Shown: positions 47,016-59,337, counted from the stretch's first letter. The stretch: 64,000 nt of DNA from Bradyrhizobium sp. AZCC 2262 (GCF_036924535.1 NZ_JAZHRT010000001.1:3844001-3908000), one strand, 5' to 3'. Program-made: numbers and translations. Notes: generated by a model from the sequence alone, not told the origin.

Positions 47016-48152
47016 TCAGCCCTTGCTCGGGTTGATCAGGAATTTCTCGCCGGTGGAGCGCTTGTTGTAGATCGCGATGTTGGAAAGCTGCAGCGTCTCC
47101 TGCAGCGACACCACCTGCGTGTAATGGCTGGCAAAAGTGGTCTTGAGTTCGGAGGCCACGCGCTGACGCAGCCGGCCGATTTCGGCGGGGCCGATCTTCT
47201 GCAGGAATGGCGTCAACAGCCAGCCGCCGACGCCCCAGGTCAACCCGAACGCCCGGCTCAATTCGGTCGGACGGTTATCGAGGCTGCCGTAGATATAGAC
47301 CTGCTTGTACACGTTGGAGCCGTAGCGGCTGTATTCCTTGGCGGTCTTGTTGGCCGCACTCTCCATGCAGGTGAGGATTTGCCCCGCGAGCTTGCCGCCG
47401 CCGATGGCGTCGAACGCAATCGTTGCGCCGGTCTCCACCAACGCATTGGTCAGATCGTCCATGAAGCTATCAGCGGTGGAATCGACGACATGTTTGGCGC
47501 CGATCTTGTGCAGGATATCGGCCTGCTCCTTGCTGCGCACGATGTTGACGAGGCCGATGCCGTCCTTGATGCAAATCTTGTTGAGCATCTGCCCGAGGTT
47601 GGAGGCGGCGGCGGTATGCACCAGCGCCTTGTGGTTCTCCCGCCGCATCGTCTCGGTCATGCCGAGCGCGGTCAGCGGATTCACGAACCACGACGCGCCG
47701 TCGGCGGGCGTGGTGCCTGACGGCAGCTCCATGACGTCCCGCACCTTCATGGTGCGGTACTGCGAGTACATCGCGCCACCAATCATCGAGACGGTCTTGC
47801 CCATCAGCGCCTTGGCGGCATCCGACGATCCGGTCCTGATCACGACGCCGGCGCCTTCATTGCCCACGGGCAGCGACTGATCGAGCCGCGCCGCCATCAT
47901 CCGCAGGGCGGCTTCCGGCATTTTTGCGGTGACCACGGGCGTGTCCGTGCTGCCTGAAACCTTGGCGGTCGACATGTCGGCCGGGCCGATCAGCAGTCCG
48001 AGATCGGACGGATTGATCGGCGTGGCCTCAACCCGGACCACGACTTCGTCGTCGGCCGGTTCGGGCGTCGGGACATCCACCAGCGACAGTTCGAGTTCGC
48101 CGCTCTTCTTGAGCAGCGAACGCAGTTGCAGCCCGCTTTTGCCGTCGCTCAT
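47016..48152 (-). CDS. Zinc-type alcohol dehydrogenase-like / quinone reductase (MDR)
   Basis: 378 residues from ATG 48152, with GGGAGGGG upstream. The GroES-like N-domain (VVVRVEATPINPSDLGLLIGP) and the Rossmann part (ALVHTAAASNLGQMLNKIC) match medium-chain dehydrogenases. The catalytic-zinc cysteine is not evident, which favours a zinc-free quinone-oxidoreductase activity. It lies downstream of eno at a 47-bp gap and may be co-transcribed. Confidence 0.82.
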   Translation of the reverse strand: MSDGKSGLQLRSLLKKSGELELSLVDVPTPEPADDEVVVRVEATPINPSDLGLLIGPADMSTAKVSGSTDTPVVTAKMPEAALRMMAARLDQSLPVGNEGAGVVIRTGSSDAAKALMGKTVSMIGGAMYSQYRTMKVRDVMELPSGTTPADGASWFVNPLTALGMTETMRRENHKALVHTAAASNLGQMLNKICIKDGIGLVNIVRSKEQADILHKIGAKHVVDSTADSFMDDLTNALVETGATIAFDAIGGGKLAGQILTCMESAANKTAKEYSRYGSNVYKQVYIYGSLDNRPTELSRAFGLTWGVGGWLLTPFLQKIGPAEIGRLRQRVASELKTTFASHYTQVVSLQETLQLSNIAIYNKRSTGEKFLINPSKG

Positions 48153-48199
48153 CGTAACCCCTCCCGTTTGTGTTCGTTGTATCTGGATACGTTGGCGCG

Positions 48200-49510
<1,311 letters not shown>

Positions 49511-49660
49511 TCAGGTTTCGGGGGCGTCTTACACGGCGCGCAAGCAAATGTGAACGCTCGACCGGCGGCCTTTTCCGGACGGTAGAAGCCCGTCAGGATA
49601 GACTGCTTCAAGGTTGATCACAGCGTCCAAACCTTCACGTTCACAAGTCGAGGTAACGCA

Positions 49661-50653
49661 ATGAATCGCCGCCAGTTTCTTGGAACCGCCGCCTTTGGCG
49701 TCCTCGCCGCCCCCGCCCTCTCGCGAAGGGCCGCCGCCCAGGAAGGCCCGTTCCGCGTCAAATATTATCCGGTCACGGCAGGCATCGGCTCCCGCGACAC
49801 CACCCCCGCCCCCGATGGCACGATCTGGTTCTGCGGCCAGCGCAACGGCACGCTGGGCCGGCTCGACCCACGCGACGGGTCCTACAGACTGGTCGACCTC
49901 GGCAAGGGCGCGGCGCCCCATGGCGTCATCATCGGCCCTGACGGCGCGCCCTGGGTGACCGAGGGCGGCCAGAACGCGATTGCCCGCGTCGACCCCGGTG
50001 ATCACAAGGTGACGCTGTTCCGCCTGCCCGAAAAGGAAGCCTACGCCAACCTCAACACCGCCGTGTTCGACAAGAGCGGCACCTACTGGTTCACCGGACA
50101 ATCCGGCATCTATGGCCGGCTCGACCCGAAATCGGGCGACATGACCGTCTTCAAGTCGCCGCGCGGGCGCGGCACCTACGGCATGACCATCACGCCGAAG
50201 GGCGACATCTGGTACGCCTCGCTCGCCGGCAACCACATTGCCAAAATCGACACCGCTACCGGCAACGCCACCGTCGTCGAGCCGCCGACGCCCAACCAGG
50301 GCGCGCGGCGCGTGTGGTCGGATTCAAAGGGGCGGATCTGGGTCAGCGAATGGAACAGCGGCAATGTGTCGGTGCACGATCCCGCCGATGGTTCCTGGAA
50401 GGCCTGGAAATTGCCCGGCAGCAATCCGCGCACCTATGCTGTTTACGTCGACGACAAGGACAAGGTCTGGGTCACCGATTTCGGCGCCAATGCGATTCTG
50501 CGCTTCGATCCCGTGACGGAAAAGTTCAACGCGTTTCCGAGCGACAAAGCGGGCGCGAATGTGCGCCAGCTCGATGGCCGGCCCGGTGAAACCTGGGGCG
50601 GCGAATCCGGCAATGACCGCCTCGTGATGATTCAAACGGTCGCGCCTGCGTGA
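49661..50653 (+). CDS. Tat-exported beta-propeller protein (virginiamycin B lyase-like)
   Basis: A 330-residue protein with a twin-arginine signal (MNRRQFLGTAAFGVLAAPAL), then seven-bladed propeller repeats marked by DGTIWFCGQ, DGAPWVTEGGQNAIARVD, KGRIWVSEWNSGN and KVWVTDFGANAILRFD. The family includes Vgb streptogramin lyase, but many members are sensors or lactonases. It overlaps the following cytochrome c gene by 4 nt (GTGA), so the two are made together and probably act together in the periplasm. Confidence 0.82.
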   Translation: MNRRQFLGTAAFGVLAAPALSRRAAAQEGPFRVKYYPVTAGIGSRDTTPAPDGTIWFCGQRNGTLGRLDPRDGSYRLVDLGKGAAPHGVIIGPDGAPWVTEGGQNAIARVDPGDHKVTLFRLPEKEAYANLNTAVFDKSGTYWFTGQSGIYGRLDPKSGDMTVFKSPRGRGTYGMTITPKGDIWYASLAGNHIAKIDTATGNATVVEPPTPNQGARRVWSDSKGRIWVSEWNSGNVSVHDPADGSWKAWKLPGSNPRTYAVYVDDKDKVWVTDFGANAILRFDPVTEKFNAFPSDKAGANVRQLDGRPGETWGGESGNDRLVMIQTVAPA

Positions 50654-51024
50654 GATTGTTCGCGGTCCTGCTGCTGGTGTCAGTTCTCATGTCTGCTTCG
50701 GCCAATGCGGAGGAAGACGGTGCGCGGGCGTTCACGCCCTGCCGCGCCTGCCACAGCCTCGATCCGGCCGAGCGCAACCTGCCCGGCCCCAATCTCTCAG
50801 GCGTGATCGGCCGCGACGTCGGCGGAGCCGCGGAATTCGACTATTCGCCGGCGCTGCGCAAGGCGCGCGACGAGGGCTTGCGCTGGGACGCAAAGCGCCT
50901 CGAAACCTTCCTCGCTGATCCCGCCGCGATGTTTCCGGGGCTGTGGATGTCGATGCGCGGGATCGAGGATGCGGCCGAGCGCCAGGCGCTGGTGCGGTTT
51001 CTGTCCGATCCTGCATCGCGCTAG
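50650..51024 (+). CDS. Small c-type cytochrome
   Basis: A 124-residue class I cytochrome c with a signal peptide ([18 protein letters not shown]) and haem motif CRACH at residues 31-35. The likely axial Met is in [12 protein letters not shown] start overlaps the propeller gene stop. A periplasmic electron carrier for that partner is the simplest reading; the final acceptor is unknown. Confidence 0.87.
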   Translation: MRLFAVLLLVSVLMSASANAEEDGARAFTPCRACHSLDPAERNLPGPNLSGVIGRDVGGAAEFDYSPALRKARDEGLRWDAKRLETFLADPAAMFPGLWMSMRGIEDAAERQALVRFLSDPASR

Positions 51025-51077
51025 CGGTTGACGATCGACCCCGTTGCGTCCATGTCAGCCCTCGCAACAGGACGATC

Positions 51078-51545
51078 ATGATGGCCAAGAAATCATTGCC
51101 GAAATCATTGCAGCTCGGCCGCGCCGTGGAATGGCCGGACAGCCCGGAAAAGGCGCAGCTCGACCGCGTCCCCAATCCGCAGGCGGACACCAATTATCTG
51201 GTCCGCTTCACCGCGCCGGAATTCACCTCGATCTGTCCGGTGACGGGCCAGCCGGACTTCGCGCATCTGATGATCGACTATGTGCCGGGCCAATGGCTGC
51301 TGGAGTCCAAGTCGCTAAAACTCTACGTCGCCAGCTTCCGCAACCACGGCGCCTTTCACGAGGATTGCACGGTCATGATCGGCAAGCGGATCGCGGCCGA
51401 GATCAAACCGAAATGGCTTCGCATCGGCGGCTACTGGTACCCGCGCGGCGGCATCCCGATCGACGTGTTCTGGCAGACCGGCAAACTGCCCAAGGGCATG
51501 TGGGTGCCCGACCAGGGCGTCGCGCCCTATCGCGGGCGGGGGTGA
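51078..51545 (+). CDS. queF: 7-cyano-7-deazaguanine reductase
   Basis: A 155-residue NADPH enzyme that reduces preQ0 to preQ1 in queuosine synthesis. The catalytic Cys53 is in [15 protein letters not shown], with ESKSLKLY and HEDCTVMIG later. Start at ATG 51078 after GGA; ATG 51081 is equally possible. No preQ1 riboswitch was recognised upstream. Other queuosine genes are not in the window. Confidence 0.94.
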   Translation: MMAKKSLPKSLQLGRAVEWPDSPEKAQLDRVPNPQADTNYLVRFTAPEFTSICPVTGQPDFAHLMIDYVPGQWLLESKSLKLYVASFRNHGAFHEDCTVMIGKRIAAEIKPKWLRIGGYWYPRGGIPIDVFWQTGKLPKGMWVPDQGVAPYRGRG

Positions 51546-51605
51546 ACCATCGCATGTCCCGGCCCTCAGAGCCCGTCAGCACTTCCCAAAGGTGCCACCG
51601 GTGGA

Positions 51606-51959
51606 TCAGAGGTCAGGATCGAACCAGAAGTCATCAGGTAAGTCTGTTAAATCATCAGTGACGCAGGCCGCGCCTGTAAAATCCTCGTCTCGAAAATACA
51701 GGCTGCGGGTGATCAGCTGGCTATCTGGCAGATCGAAGCGATCTCCGAGATCGAAGCGATCTTCGGGCAGCGACTGCCAAAAATGCCTGATACGCTCTCT
51801 TCCACCTGCGACCCGCAGCAGCCTGCCGTAAGTTGCGACATCCCAATTCCACGGCAGATCGAAATAGCTGAAAGCTTCATTAAATGCGCGTCGGTGAAAT
51901 TCCTCGGTCTCCGCCATGGTTCCGTCGACGTCGAACATGATCGCCCTGAACCGATTCAA
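51606..51959 (-). pseudogene. Truncated HAD/CbbY-like hydrolase
   Basis: The first 65 residues match a HAD phosphatase: IMFDVDGTMAETEEFHRRAF holds the nucleophile Asp and acid Asp, and GRLLRVAGGRERIRHFW follows. After that the sequence changes to an unrelated acidic tail (YFRDEDFTGAACVTDDLTD), and the protein stops at 117 residues instead of about 230. An 18-bp tandem duplication (51731-51748 and 51749-51766) near the junction adds DRFDLG. The start is a TTG with GAGG upstream. Motifs II to IV are missing, so it is unlikely to be active. Confidence 0.65.
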
Positions 51960-52179
51960 GTTGGCCTCGCTCCCACGCTGTGCTGATGCCTCGTTCGAAG
52001 ATTGCGAAGCGAAATTGACCCACGTGCTCTAAAATTGCGACTTTGAAATTCTGATGGGCAGCAAAATTTTTGCTTATGTTTGTCCAGATCAGCGCTCCGC
52101 GCTCAACCTGCATCGGTGATCGAGCCCGATGCCGGAACGTGCGGGGTTGCCACGCTCTCGACGGCTCGCCGCGGCCCGC

Positions 52180-53412
52180 TCAGTGCCCGCTCAGCACCAG
52201 CGTCTTGATCGGCAGCAGCAGCGCCTGAATCCGCAACAGCAAAGCGTGCACAAGTCCGGTCGCATCGACGACATGCAACCCGAAGCTCTTGAGCGCGCTG
52301 AGTTTGCCTGACGAGATCAGTTCGTGATTGCTGGTATAGGCGTTGGCAATACAACTGCTGCCGGGCGTCACGCCCTCCAGCCCGCCCTTGTAGATCGGCT
52401 CCATGAAAACGAGAATGGTGCCCGGACGCGCGACCTGCTGCGCCTCGATCAGTTGTTCACCGCCCCTGAACTGGCCCGCCGCGATGTAGTCCTGCACGCT
52501 GGTAACCACCATCGGAATGACCGTCCACGGCTTGGAAATGCAGGTGGCCTCGGCCACCATTCCGATCTTCATGACCTGAGCCTCGATCTGCCCAAACCCT
52601 GCCGCCAGAGCCTGCCGCCCCGCCCCCTCTGGAATCAGAACGCCAGCCGTCCGTATCATTGGATTGACGATATCACCTGGCCTCAATCCGAACTGCTCGA
52701 CCCGTCCGTCGACGCCGGCGCGAATAAAGGTCTTATCCAGATCAACCTGCGCTTCGGCCAGTGCCGCCTCCGCGCTTGCCTTTTCCGCCGGCAGCAGCGC
52801 GGTCAGCCGCGTCGCCGCGGACTGCTTGGAAGCGGTCGCGGCGTCGAGAGAGCCTTGGCGACCCGCGACGGCCACTGTTAGCTTTTCGATATCGCGTTGC
52901 GGCACGATTCCGGGGTTGCGCTTCTGCAGTTCGCTTTTGGTGTTGAGTTCGTCCTGCGCCTGCTGCAGCGAGCCCTTTGCCTCCTGAAGCTGGCCTTCCG
53001 CCTTCATGATATCGGCCTCCGCGGCCAGCATGGCGGCATCGGTTTCGGCGATCTTGCGTTTGGCTGTCAGTAGCGACGCTTCCTGCTTGGTGCTGTCCAG
53101 CCTGAAAATCACGTCACCTTGCTTGACGGGCGCGCTGAGTTCGACGTGAACCTCAGCCACCCGGCCGGTTACTTCGGACATAATCGGAACGGTCCGATAG
53201 AACAACGTCGCCGAAGTGGTCGACGGATGAAAGTAGAAGATCATCGTGATCAGCGAGACCGTGAGCATCAGGCAGCCGATGATGCCAAAGCGCAGTTCGA
53301 ACCAGACCGAATAGAGCGTGATCTCTTTGCCGATGCGCTTTCCCTGCCAGTAGCGGCGATAGAGATAGTCCGGAAATATCGTCAGCAGCGAGCAGAGGAG
53401 CAGCTCAAGCAT
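52180..53412 (-). CDS. HlyD-family secretion/efflux adaptor
   Basis: A 410-residue membrane fusion protein from ATG 53412. A hydrophobic start (LELLLCSLLTIFPDYLY) and an inner-membrane helix (GIIGCLMLTVSLITMIFYF) are followed by a lipoyl half (VAEVHVELSAPVKQGD), a long coiled coil (residues about 105-190) and a second half (DGRVEQFGLRPGDIV). The C-terminus is hydrophobic (LVHALLLRIQALLLPIK), which is unusual. Its start overlaps the stop of the upstream membrane-protein gene by 8 nt. No ABC or MFS pump is fused or adjacent. Confidence 0.82.
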   Translation of the reverse strand: MLELLLCSLLTIFPDYLYRRYWQGKRIGKEITLYSVWFELRFGIIGCLMLTVSLITMIFYFHPSTTSATLFYRTVPIMSEVTGRVAEVHVELSAPVKQGDVIFRLDSTKQEASLLTAKRKIAETDAAMLAAEADIMKAEGQLQEAKGSLQQAQDELNTKSELQKRNPGIVPQRDIEKLTVAVAGRQGSLDAATASKQSAATRLTALLPAEKASAEAALAEAQVDLDKTFIRAGVDGRVEQFGLRPGDIVNPMIRTAGVLIPEGAGRQALAAGFGQIEAQVMKIGMVAEATCISKPWTVIPMVVTSVQDYIAAGQFRGGEQLIEAQQVARPGTILVFMEPIYKGGLEGVTPGSSCIANAYTSNHELISSGKLSALKSFGLHVVDATGLVHALLLRIQALLLPIKTLVLSGH

Positions 53413-53884
53413 GGCTATGCACCTCGCTCTTGGCGCCAGCAGCCTTCTCGATGCGGGCCTTGGCCTCGTCGGTTGCGGCGGCGTGCGTCGCCTCTCCAGT
53501 TGGCGGCTCGGTTGGGTCCTGTTCAGGCGGAACGCCGGCCATCTTCTCGACTGATCCGGCAATCCTGCGCAGCGGCGTGCTGAAGTCCGGCAGGTCGATC
53601 ATGGCGAGGAACAGGCCGATTACCCAGAACAGGTGATTGTGCGTGAACAGCGCTAGCAGGCACAACACGGCCACGACTTCAAACTGGAACTTCTGCGACT
53701 TGTGGGCCATCCGCTCCGGCAGCGAGTGCAGCTGCAAATAGAAGTTACCGACCGCGAGAACGGCGACGATCAGAAAAATGCCGACGGCGACCATCAGGAC
53801 GTCGGTGTCGCCTGGCGCGGTGATGAATCCTGGGAGATGATGGGGGGCGGCGGGGTGAATCGACTCGCTCAAAGGGCTCTCCAT
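53405..53884 (-). CDS. Small inner-membrane protein paired with HlyD adaptor
   Basis: 159 residues from ATG 53884. Predicted helices at about 29-49 (VLMVAVGIFLIVAVLAVGNFY), 69-81 and 85-97, then a charged Ala/Glu/Lys/His cytoplasmic or periplasmic tail. I do not recognise the family by name; the HlyD/small membrane protein pairing recalls YibH-YibI and YiaV-YiaW pairs. The 8-nt overlap ATGCTTGA with the HlyD start indicates coupled translation. Confidence 0.75.
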   Translation of the reverse strand: MESPLSESIHPAAPHHLPGFITAPGDTDVLMVAVGIFLIVAVLAVGNFYLQLHSLPERMAHKSQKFQFEVVAVLCLLALFTHNHLFWVIGLFLAMIDLPDFSTPLRRIAGSVEKMAGVPPEQDPTEPPTGEATHAAATDEAKARIEKAAGAKSEVHSHA

Positions 53885-54126
53885 TCGAATGCCCGCGATT
53901 ATTCCGCAGACCACTTAGGGCACGAGGCCAAATTCGACCCCGTTGAGAGAGTTAATCGTTGATTTAGGTCAAGCCGAACAGCCGAGAGCGCCGACAGTCG
54001 AAGCGCCGGCTCATCCTTGCACAATATGGAAACTTGGCAAGCGCAGAACGTGCGCCTGCGACGTGAGAGGGGTTGATCGCAATCGTTCGCCTTGAACCAG
54101 ACGGAGGGTGTGACCGACCACCGCAC

Positions 54127-54246
54127 ATGCACAATACCTTTTCCGTCATTTTCGGGCTGGTTGCCCCGCTCTGTCTCGTCGCCACAATCTCGAACGCAAC
54201 TGCCTCACCGCCGGCAAAAGCGGCTGAAGACCGCTACATCGCCGCC
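54127..54246 (+). pseudogene. N-terminal fragment of a secreted protein
   Basis: About 40 codons read as a signal peptide and mature start: MHNTFSVIFGLVAPLCLVAT, cleaved near NATA, then SPPAKAAEDRYIAA. It then runs into the MFS gene's 3' end on the opposite strand at about 54246. Such starts continue for hundreds of residues in complete genes, so this is a leftover of a gene cut by rearrangement. The original product is unknown. The 349-bp gap 53885-54233 otherwise shows no gene. Confidence 0.45.
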
Positions 54247-55424
54247 GCATCCGCCGGCCGCGTCTGGCGCAACAGCTTCGCGCAGACAAAGCCGAGCGCG
54301 ATCATCACGGTCGCCGCCGTGAGCAAGGTCGGGACCTTGCCGGCATGCTGGAGGCCGAACCCGTAAGCGATCGGGCCGATGGTCTGGCCCATGAAGAAAA
54401 AGAACGAATGCAGCGACAGCGCGGTCGCGCGGGCTTCCACCGACAATTCGCTGGCGAACACCTGCAGGCAGCCGTGGATCATGTAGAAGCCCCAGCCCAT
54501 GAAGATCAGGCTCAAAGCCTGAGCCTTTGCGCCGGGACCCAAAGCGACGACGGCGAGTTGCAACCCCACCAGCGTGGCGCCTGATATCATCATCCCCTTG
54601 ACGCCAAGCCACGGCAGAAACCGCGAAACGCTCAGCGTGTAAAAAAGGCCTCCGACCGCGAAGCCGGCGATCACGAGGCCGGCAACCGACAGGCTGGTTT
54701 CGCCCAGTTCGAACAGAAACGACGCGATGAAGGGAAACAGCCCCAGCACACAGCAGCCTTCGACAAACACGGCCACGTAACAAAAAGCGTTGGGATTGGA
54801 GAAGATGGTGCGATAGCCGTGTTTAAGCGACGCGAAGTTCGTCTTGGGAGGACGTTTCAACGCAGCACCGCGAAATCCGGCGGCCACGGCGATCGAGGCC
54901 ACAATGACCAGGCCGCCGAGCGCAGCAAGAACGCCGCGCCAACCCAGGAGATCGCCGATCAGGCCGGAAACGGAAGCCCCCAGCAGATTTCCGGTCATGG
55001 ACCCCATCAGCGTGCGCCCGATTGCGATCTGGCGTTTTTCAGGACCGACCAGATCGCTGGTAAGACTGAGCGCGACCGGAAATACGCCGCCGGAGCCGAT
55101 CCCGGCGAGGATCCGCGAGGCGAACAGCAGCCAGAACGACGTCGCCATCGCGCCGAGGATGTTGGCAATGCCCAGCAGCACCAGGCACACGATCATCAGC
55201 CGCGCCTTGCCGAACAGATCGGCCGCCGCGCCGAGCACCGGCTGGATGATCGCAAAGGTGAAGGCAAAGACAGCGGCGAAGCTGGCGGCGGTCGCGATGC
55301 TGACGCTGAAATCGTCGGCCACGTGCGGCAACACCGGGTCAAGCGCGCGCGCCGACAGGCTGGCGGCAAACGTCGCGAGCGTAATGATATTGAGGGCGGG
55401 CGGCAGGCGGCTCGAGTCGGTCAC
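54234..55424 (-). CDS. MFS transporter (12-helix, drug:H+ type)
   Basis: A 396-residue major facilitator with 12 predicted helices and the motif-A-like GAAADLFGKARLMIV between helices 2 and 3, plus LLFASRILAGIGSGGVFPVAL. Substrate unknown; it resembles small-molecule exporters. No regulator is adjacent. A dispersed repeat separates it from kdsA. Confidence 0.85.
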   Translation of the reverse strand: MTDSSRLPPALNIITLATFAASLSARALDPVLPHVADDFSVSIATAASFAAVFAFTFAIIQPVLGAAADLFGKARLMIVCLVLLGIANILGAMATSFWLLFASRILAGIGSGGVFPVALSLTSDLVGPEKRQIAIGRTLMGSMTGNLLGASVSGLIGDLLGWRGVLAALGGLVIVASIAVAAGFRGAALKRPPKTNFASLKHGYRTIFSNPNAFCYVAVFVEGCCVLGLFPFIASFLFELGETSLSVAGLVIAGFAVGGLFYTLSVSRFLPWLGVKGMMISGATLVGLQLAVVALGPGAKAQALSLIFMGWGFYMIHGCLQVFASELSVEARATALSLHSFFFFMGQTIGPIAYGFGLQHAGKVPTLLTAATVMIALGFVCAKLLRQTRPADAAAM

Positions 55425-55444
55425 GGCCGCATCCGCGTCATGAG

Positions 55445-55513
55445 ATCATGATCCTTCCGGAAAACCGGTTTCCGCTTTGCGCCAACGCGTCCCTTCGGGT
55501 CCGGATCATGCTC
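55445..55513. repeat. Dispersed palindromic repeat, AGCATGATC family
   Basis: GATCATGATCC at the left and GGATCATGCTC at the right enclose CCGGAAAACCGGTTTCC. Longer than the copy at 39653. Its right end meets the kdsA stop codon (55513-55515), so it can act as the 3'-end hairpin of kdsA. Confidence 0.8.
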
Positions 55514-56364
55514 TAGCGTTGCGCTTTCTTGGCCAGCGCGTCGAAGTCCATCAGCCGCTTCACCAACGCTTCGAAGTCGCGCAGCGGCACCATATTGGGT
55601 CCGTCCGATGGCGCGCGATCGGGATCGGGATGGGTCTCGATGAACACGCCGGCGACGCCGACGGCGACCGCAGCGCGCGCCAGCACGGGAACGAATTCGC
55701 GCTCGCCGCCCGACGACGTCCCCTTGCCGCCCGGCTGCTGCACCGAATGGGTAGCGTCGAAAATGACGGGCGCGCCCGTGGTGCGCGCCATGATCGGCAG
55801 CGCGCGCATGTCCGACACCAGCGTGTTGTAGCCAAACGACGCCCCGCGCTCGGTAACCAGCACATTCGGATTACCGCCGCCGGTGATCTTCGCGACGACA
55901 TTGGCCATGTCCCACGGCGCGAGGAACTGGCCCTTCTTGACGTTGACGGCTTTGCCGGTCGCGGCGGCCGCCAGCAGGAGATCAGTTTGCCGGCACAGAT
56001 ATGCCGGGATCTGCAGCACGTCGACCGCTTGCGCAACTTCGGCGCATTGCGCAGTCTCATGCACGTCGGTGAGGACAGATAATCCCAGCGAAGAGCGAAT
56101 TTCTGCAAAAATCGGTAGCGCCTGCGCCAGACCAATACCGCGTGCGGCCGATCCGCTGCTGCGGTTGGCCTTGTCGAACGAAGTCTTGTAGACGAGGCCA
56201 ATCCCGAGGCGGCCCGCAATCTCCTTCAGCGCGGTCGCGACTTCGAGCGCATGCGCGCGGCTCTCGAGCTGGCACGGCCCGGCAATGATCGAAATCGGCA
56301 GGTCGTTGCCGAATTTGACCTCGCCGACCGAGACGACCGGGGCTGCATCGAGTTTCGCGTTCAA
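55513..56364 (-). CDS. kdsA: KDO-8-phosphate synthase
   Basis: A 283-residue aldolase-like enzyme condensing PEP and arabinose 5-phosphate to KDO-8-phosphate for lipopolysaccharide. Conserved segments include [51 protein letters not shown] and [12 protein letters not shown]. It lies downstream of the NIPSNAP and pyrG genes on the same strand. Confidence 0.96.
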   Translation of the reverse strand: MNAKLDAAPVVSVGEVKFGNDLPISIIAGPCQLESRAHALEVATALKEIAGRLGIGLVYKTSFDKANRSSGSAARGIGLAQALPIFAEIRSSLGLSVLTDVHETAQCAEVAQAVDVLQIPAYLCRQTDLLLAAAATGKAVNVKKGQFLAPWDMANVVAKITGGGNPNVLVTERGASFGYNTLVSDMRALPIMARTTGAPVIFDATHSVQQPGGKGTSSGGEREFVPVLARAAVAVGVAGVFIETHPDPDRAPSDGPNMVPLRDFEALVKRLMDFDALAKKAQR

Positions 56365-56457
56365 GGGATTTTCCTTCGTAGCCAGCGCGGACCATGCCGG
56401 TCCGCGCTTTCAGGATCAACCCCGTTTAACCCCAAAATATCAGGGTTGCACCGCCGG

Positions 56458-56784
56458 CTATTTTACCGCCGAAAACGCCGCCGGCACCAGCAACTGGCTG
56501 ACGATGTTGTCGATGATCTGGCCGTCCTCCTCGCTCTTGGCGCGGCCGGCGATCCAGTCGGGATCGGACTGGAATGCGGTCCATTTCTTCTCGCGATCGG
56601 CCAGCGAGTCCCACGCGACGAAATAGGTCAGTTCCTGGTTGGAGGTGCCGATCAGCGTGGTGTAGAAGCCGGCCTGCTTGATGCCGTGCTTGTCCCACAG
56701 TTTCAGCGTCAGCGTATCGAACCGCTTCATCAGCGCCGGCAGGCGGCCCGGCAGACAGCGATAGACGCGCATTTCCATGATCAT
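56458..56784 (-). CDS. NIPSNAP-family protein
   Basis: A 108-residue ferredoxin-like-fold protein: MIMEMRVYRCLPGRLPALMK opens it, and GTSNQELTYFVAWDSLADRE is the family middle. NIPSNAP proteins are small dimeric cytosolic proteins of mostly unknown function. It lies between pyrG and kdsA, same strand, separated from pyrG by a palindromic repeat. Confidence 0.82.
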   Translation of the reverse strand: MIMEMRVYRCLPGRLPALMKRFDTLTLKLWDKHGIKQAGFYTTLIGTSNQELTYFVAWDSLADREKKWTAFQSDPDWIAGRAKSEEDGQIIDNIVSQLLVPAAFSAVK

Positions 56785-56867
56785 TGGTGGTGCTCCCTCA
56801 ATTATTGTTCTTGCAGTTCACGGGAGGCGTTTGTCGCAACAATTCAATCGTTCGTCAAAGGCGGAGC

Positions 56868-56961
56868 CGTAGGCTGGGCAAAGGCGCGAAGCGACGTGCC
56901 CACCATTCCATCCCATATGCGGTGCAAAATGGTGGGCACGCTTCGCTTTGCCCACCCTACG
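56868..56961. repeat. Intact GGTGGGCAAAG palindromic repeat
   Basis: Arms CGTAGGCTGGGCAAAG, GCGACGTGCCCACCAT and ATGGTGGGCACGC, CTTTGCCCACCCTACG surround a short loop. It is the uninterrupted counterpart of the IS-split copy at 19058/20676 and lies 4 bp beyond the pyrG stop. Confidence 0.85.
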
Positions 56962-56965
56962 AAAA

Positions 56966-58603
<1,638 letters not shown>

Positions 58604-58723
58604 CTACCTTTAAGGCCACTGCCCCGATTCGCCAAAACGAATCGCTTGCCGGGGGAAACATTCTGCCGGGCTGTGGGTGACGTTAAATTTGAAGCGATTT
58701 CAAAGCACTAATGGGAAGTCCTG

Positions 58724-58752
58724 ATGCAGGACAGTAGAGCCTGTTCCTGCAT
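58724..58752. terminator. Hairpin between secG and pyrG
   Basis: ATGCAGGACAG (58724-58734) and CTGTTCCTGCAT (58741-58752) pair with one bulged base around a 6-nt loop, 12 bp beyond the secG stop. It has no T tract; termination or attenuation is possible. Confidence 0.45.
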
Positions 58753-58764
58753 AGCCACCCTGCT

Positions 58765-59145
58765 TTATTGCGAACGCGGCGCCTGCGGACCCGACGGCGC
58801 CTGCTGTTCATCCACCTTCTTGAGCGTGTCGAGCACGCCGCCGGAGGTCGGCGGGGCGATCGGCGTCGCGCCACCTGGCTGTGACTGCGTCGCCGGCGCG
58901 GTGCCGAGGATCGAGCTCGGCTTGCGGTCGATACCCGCGATCCAGGCCAGAGCCATGCTGGTCAGGAAGAAGAGCCCGGCCAGAATCGCCGTCGTCCGCG
59001 TCAAGAGGTTGGCGGTGCCGCGGCTCGACATAAAGCCGGCGCCGCCGCCCATGCCGAGGCCGCCGCCTTCGGATTTCTGCAGCAGCACGGCGCCGATCAG
59101 CACCGAGACGATCATGAGGTGAACGACGATAATGACGGTCTGCAT
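58765..59145 (-). CDS. secG: Preprotein translocase subunit SecG
   Basis: A 126-residue component of the SecYEG channel. Two helices: TVIIVVHLMIVSVLIGAVLL at the start and ILAGLFFLTSMALAWIAG near the middle, linked by the glycine-rich GGGLGMGGGAGFMS. The long Pro/Gly/Gln C-terminal tail is typical of alphaproteobacteria. Downstream (on this strand) is pyrG. Confidence 0.94.
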   Translation of the reverse strand: MQTVIIVVHLMIVSVLIGAVLLQKSEGGGLGMGGGAGFMSSRGTANLLTRTTAILAGLFFLTSMALAWIAGIDRKPSSILGTAPATQSQPGGATPIAPPTSGGVLDTLKKVDEQQAPSGPQAPRSQ

Positions 59146-59337
59146 CTTAAAAACCTTCCGTCACAAGCTGACAGCGCCGGGCTTCGGCTGCACCAAGAGC
59201 TTGCGGGTTTTCCTGAAGTTGCGCGGTGTTACACGATCGGACGGGGCATTGTCACCCCCAACCGCAGCCCCGGAGATAATTGCCGCAGGGGCGATGGCAA
59301 GGCTGTCCCCAGCTCTTGCCGACGTTCAAATCCGGAC

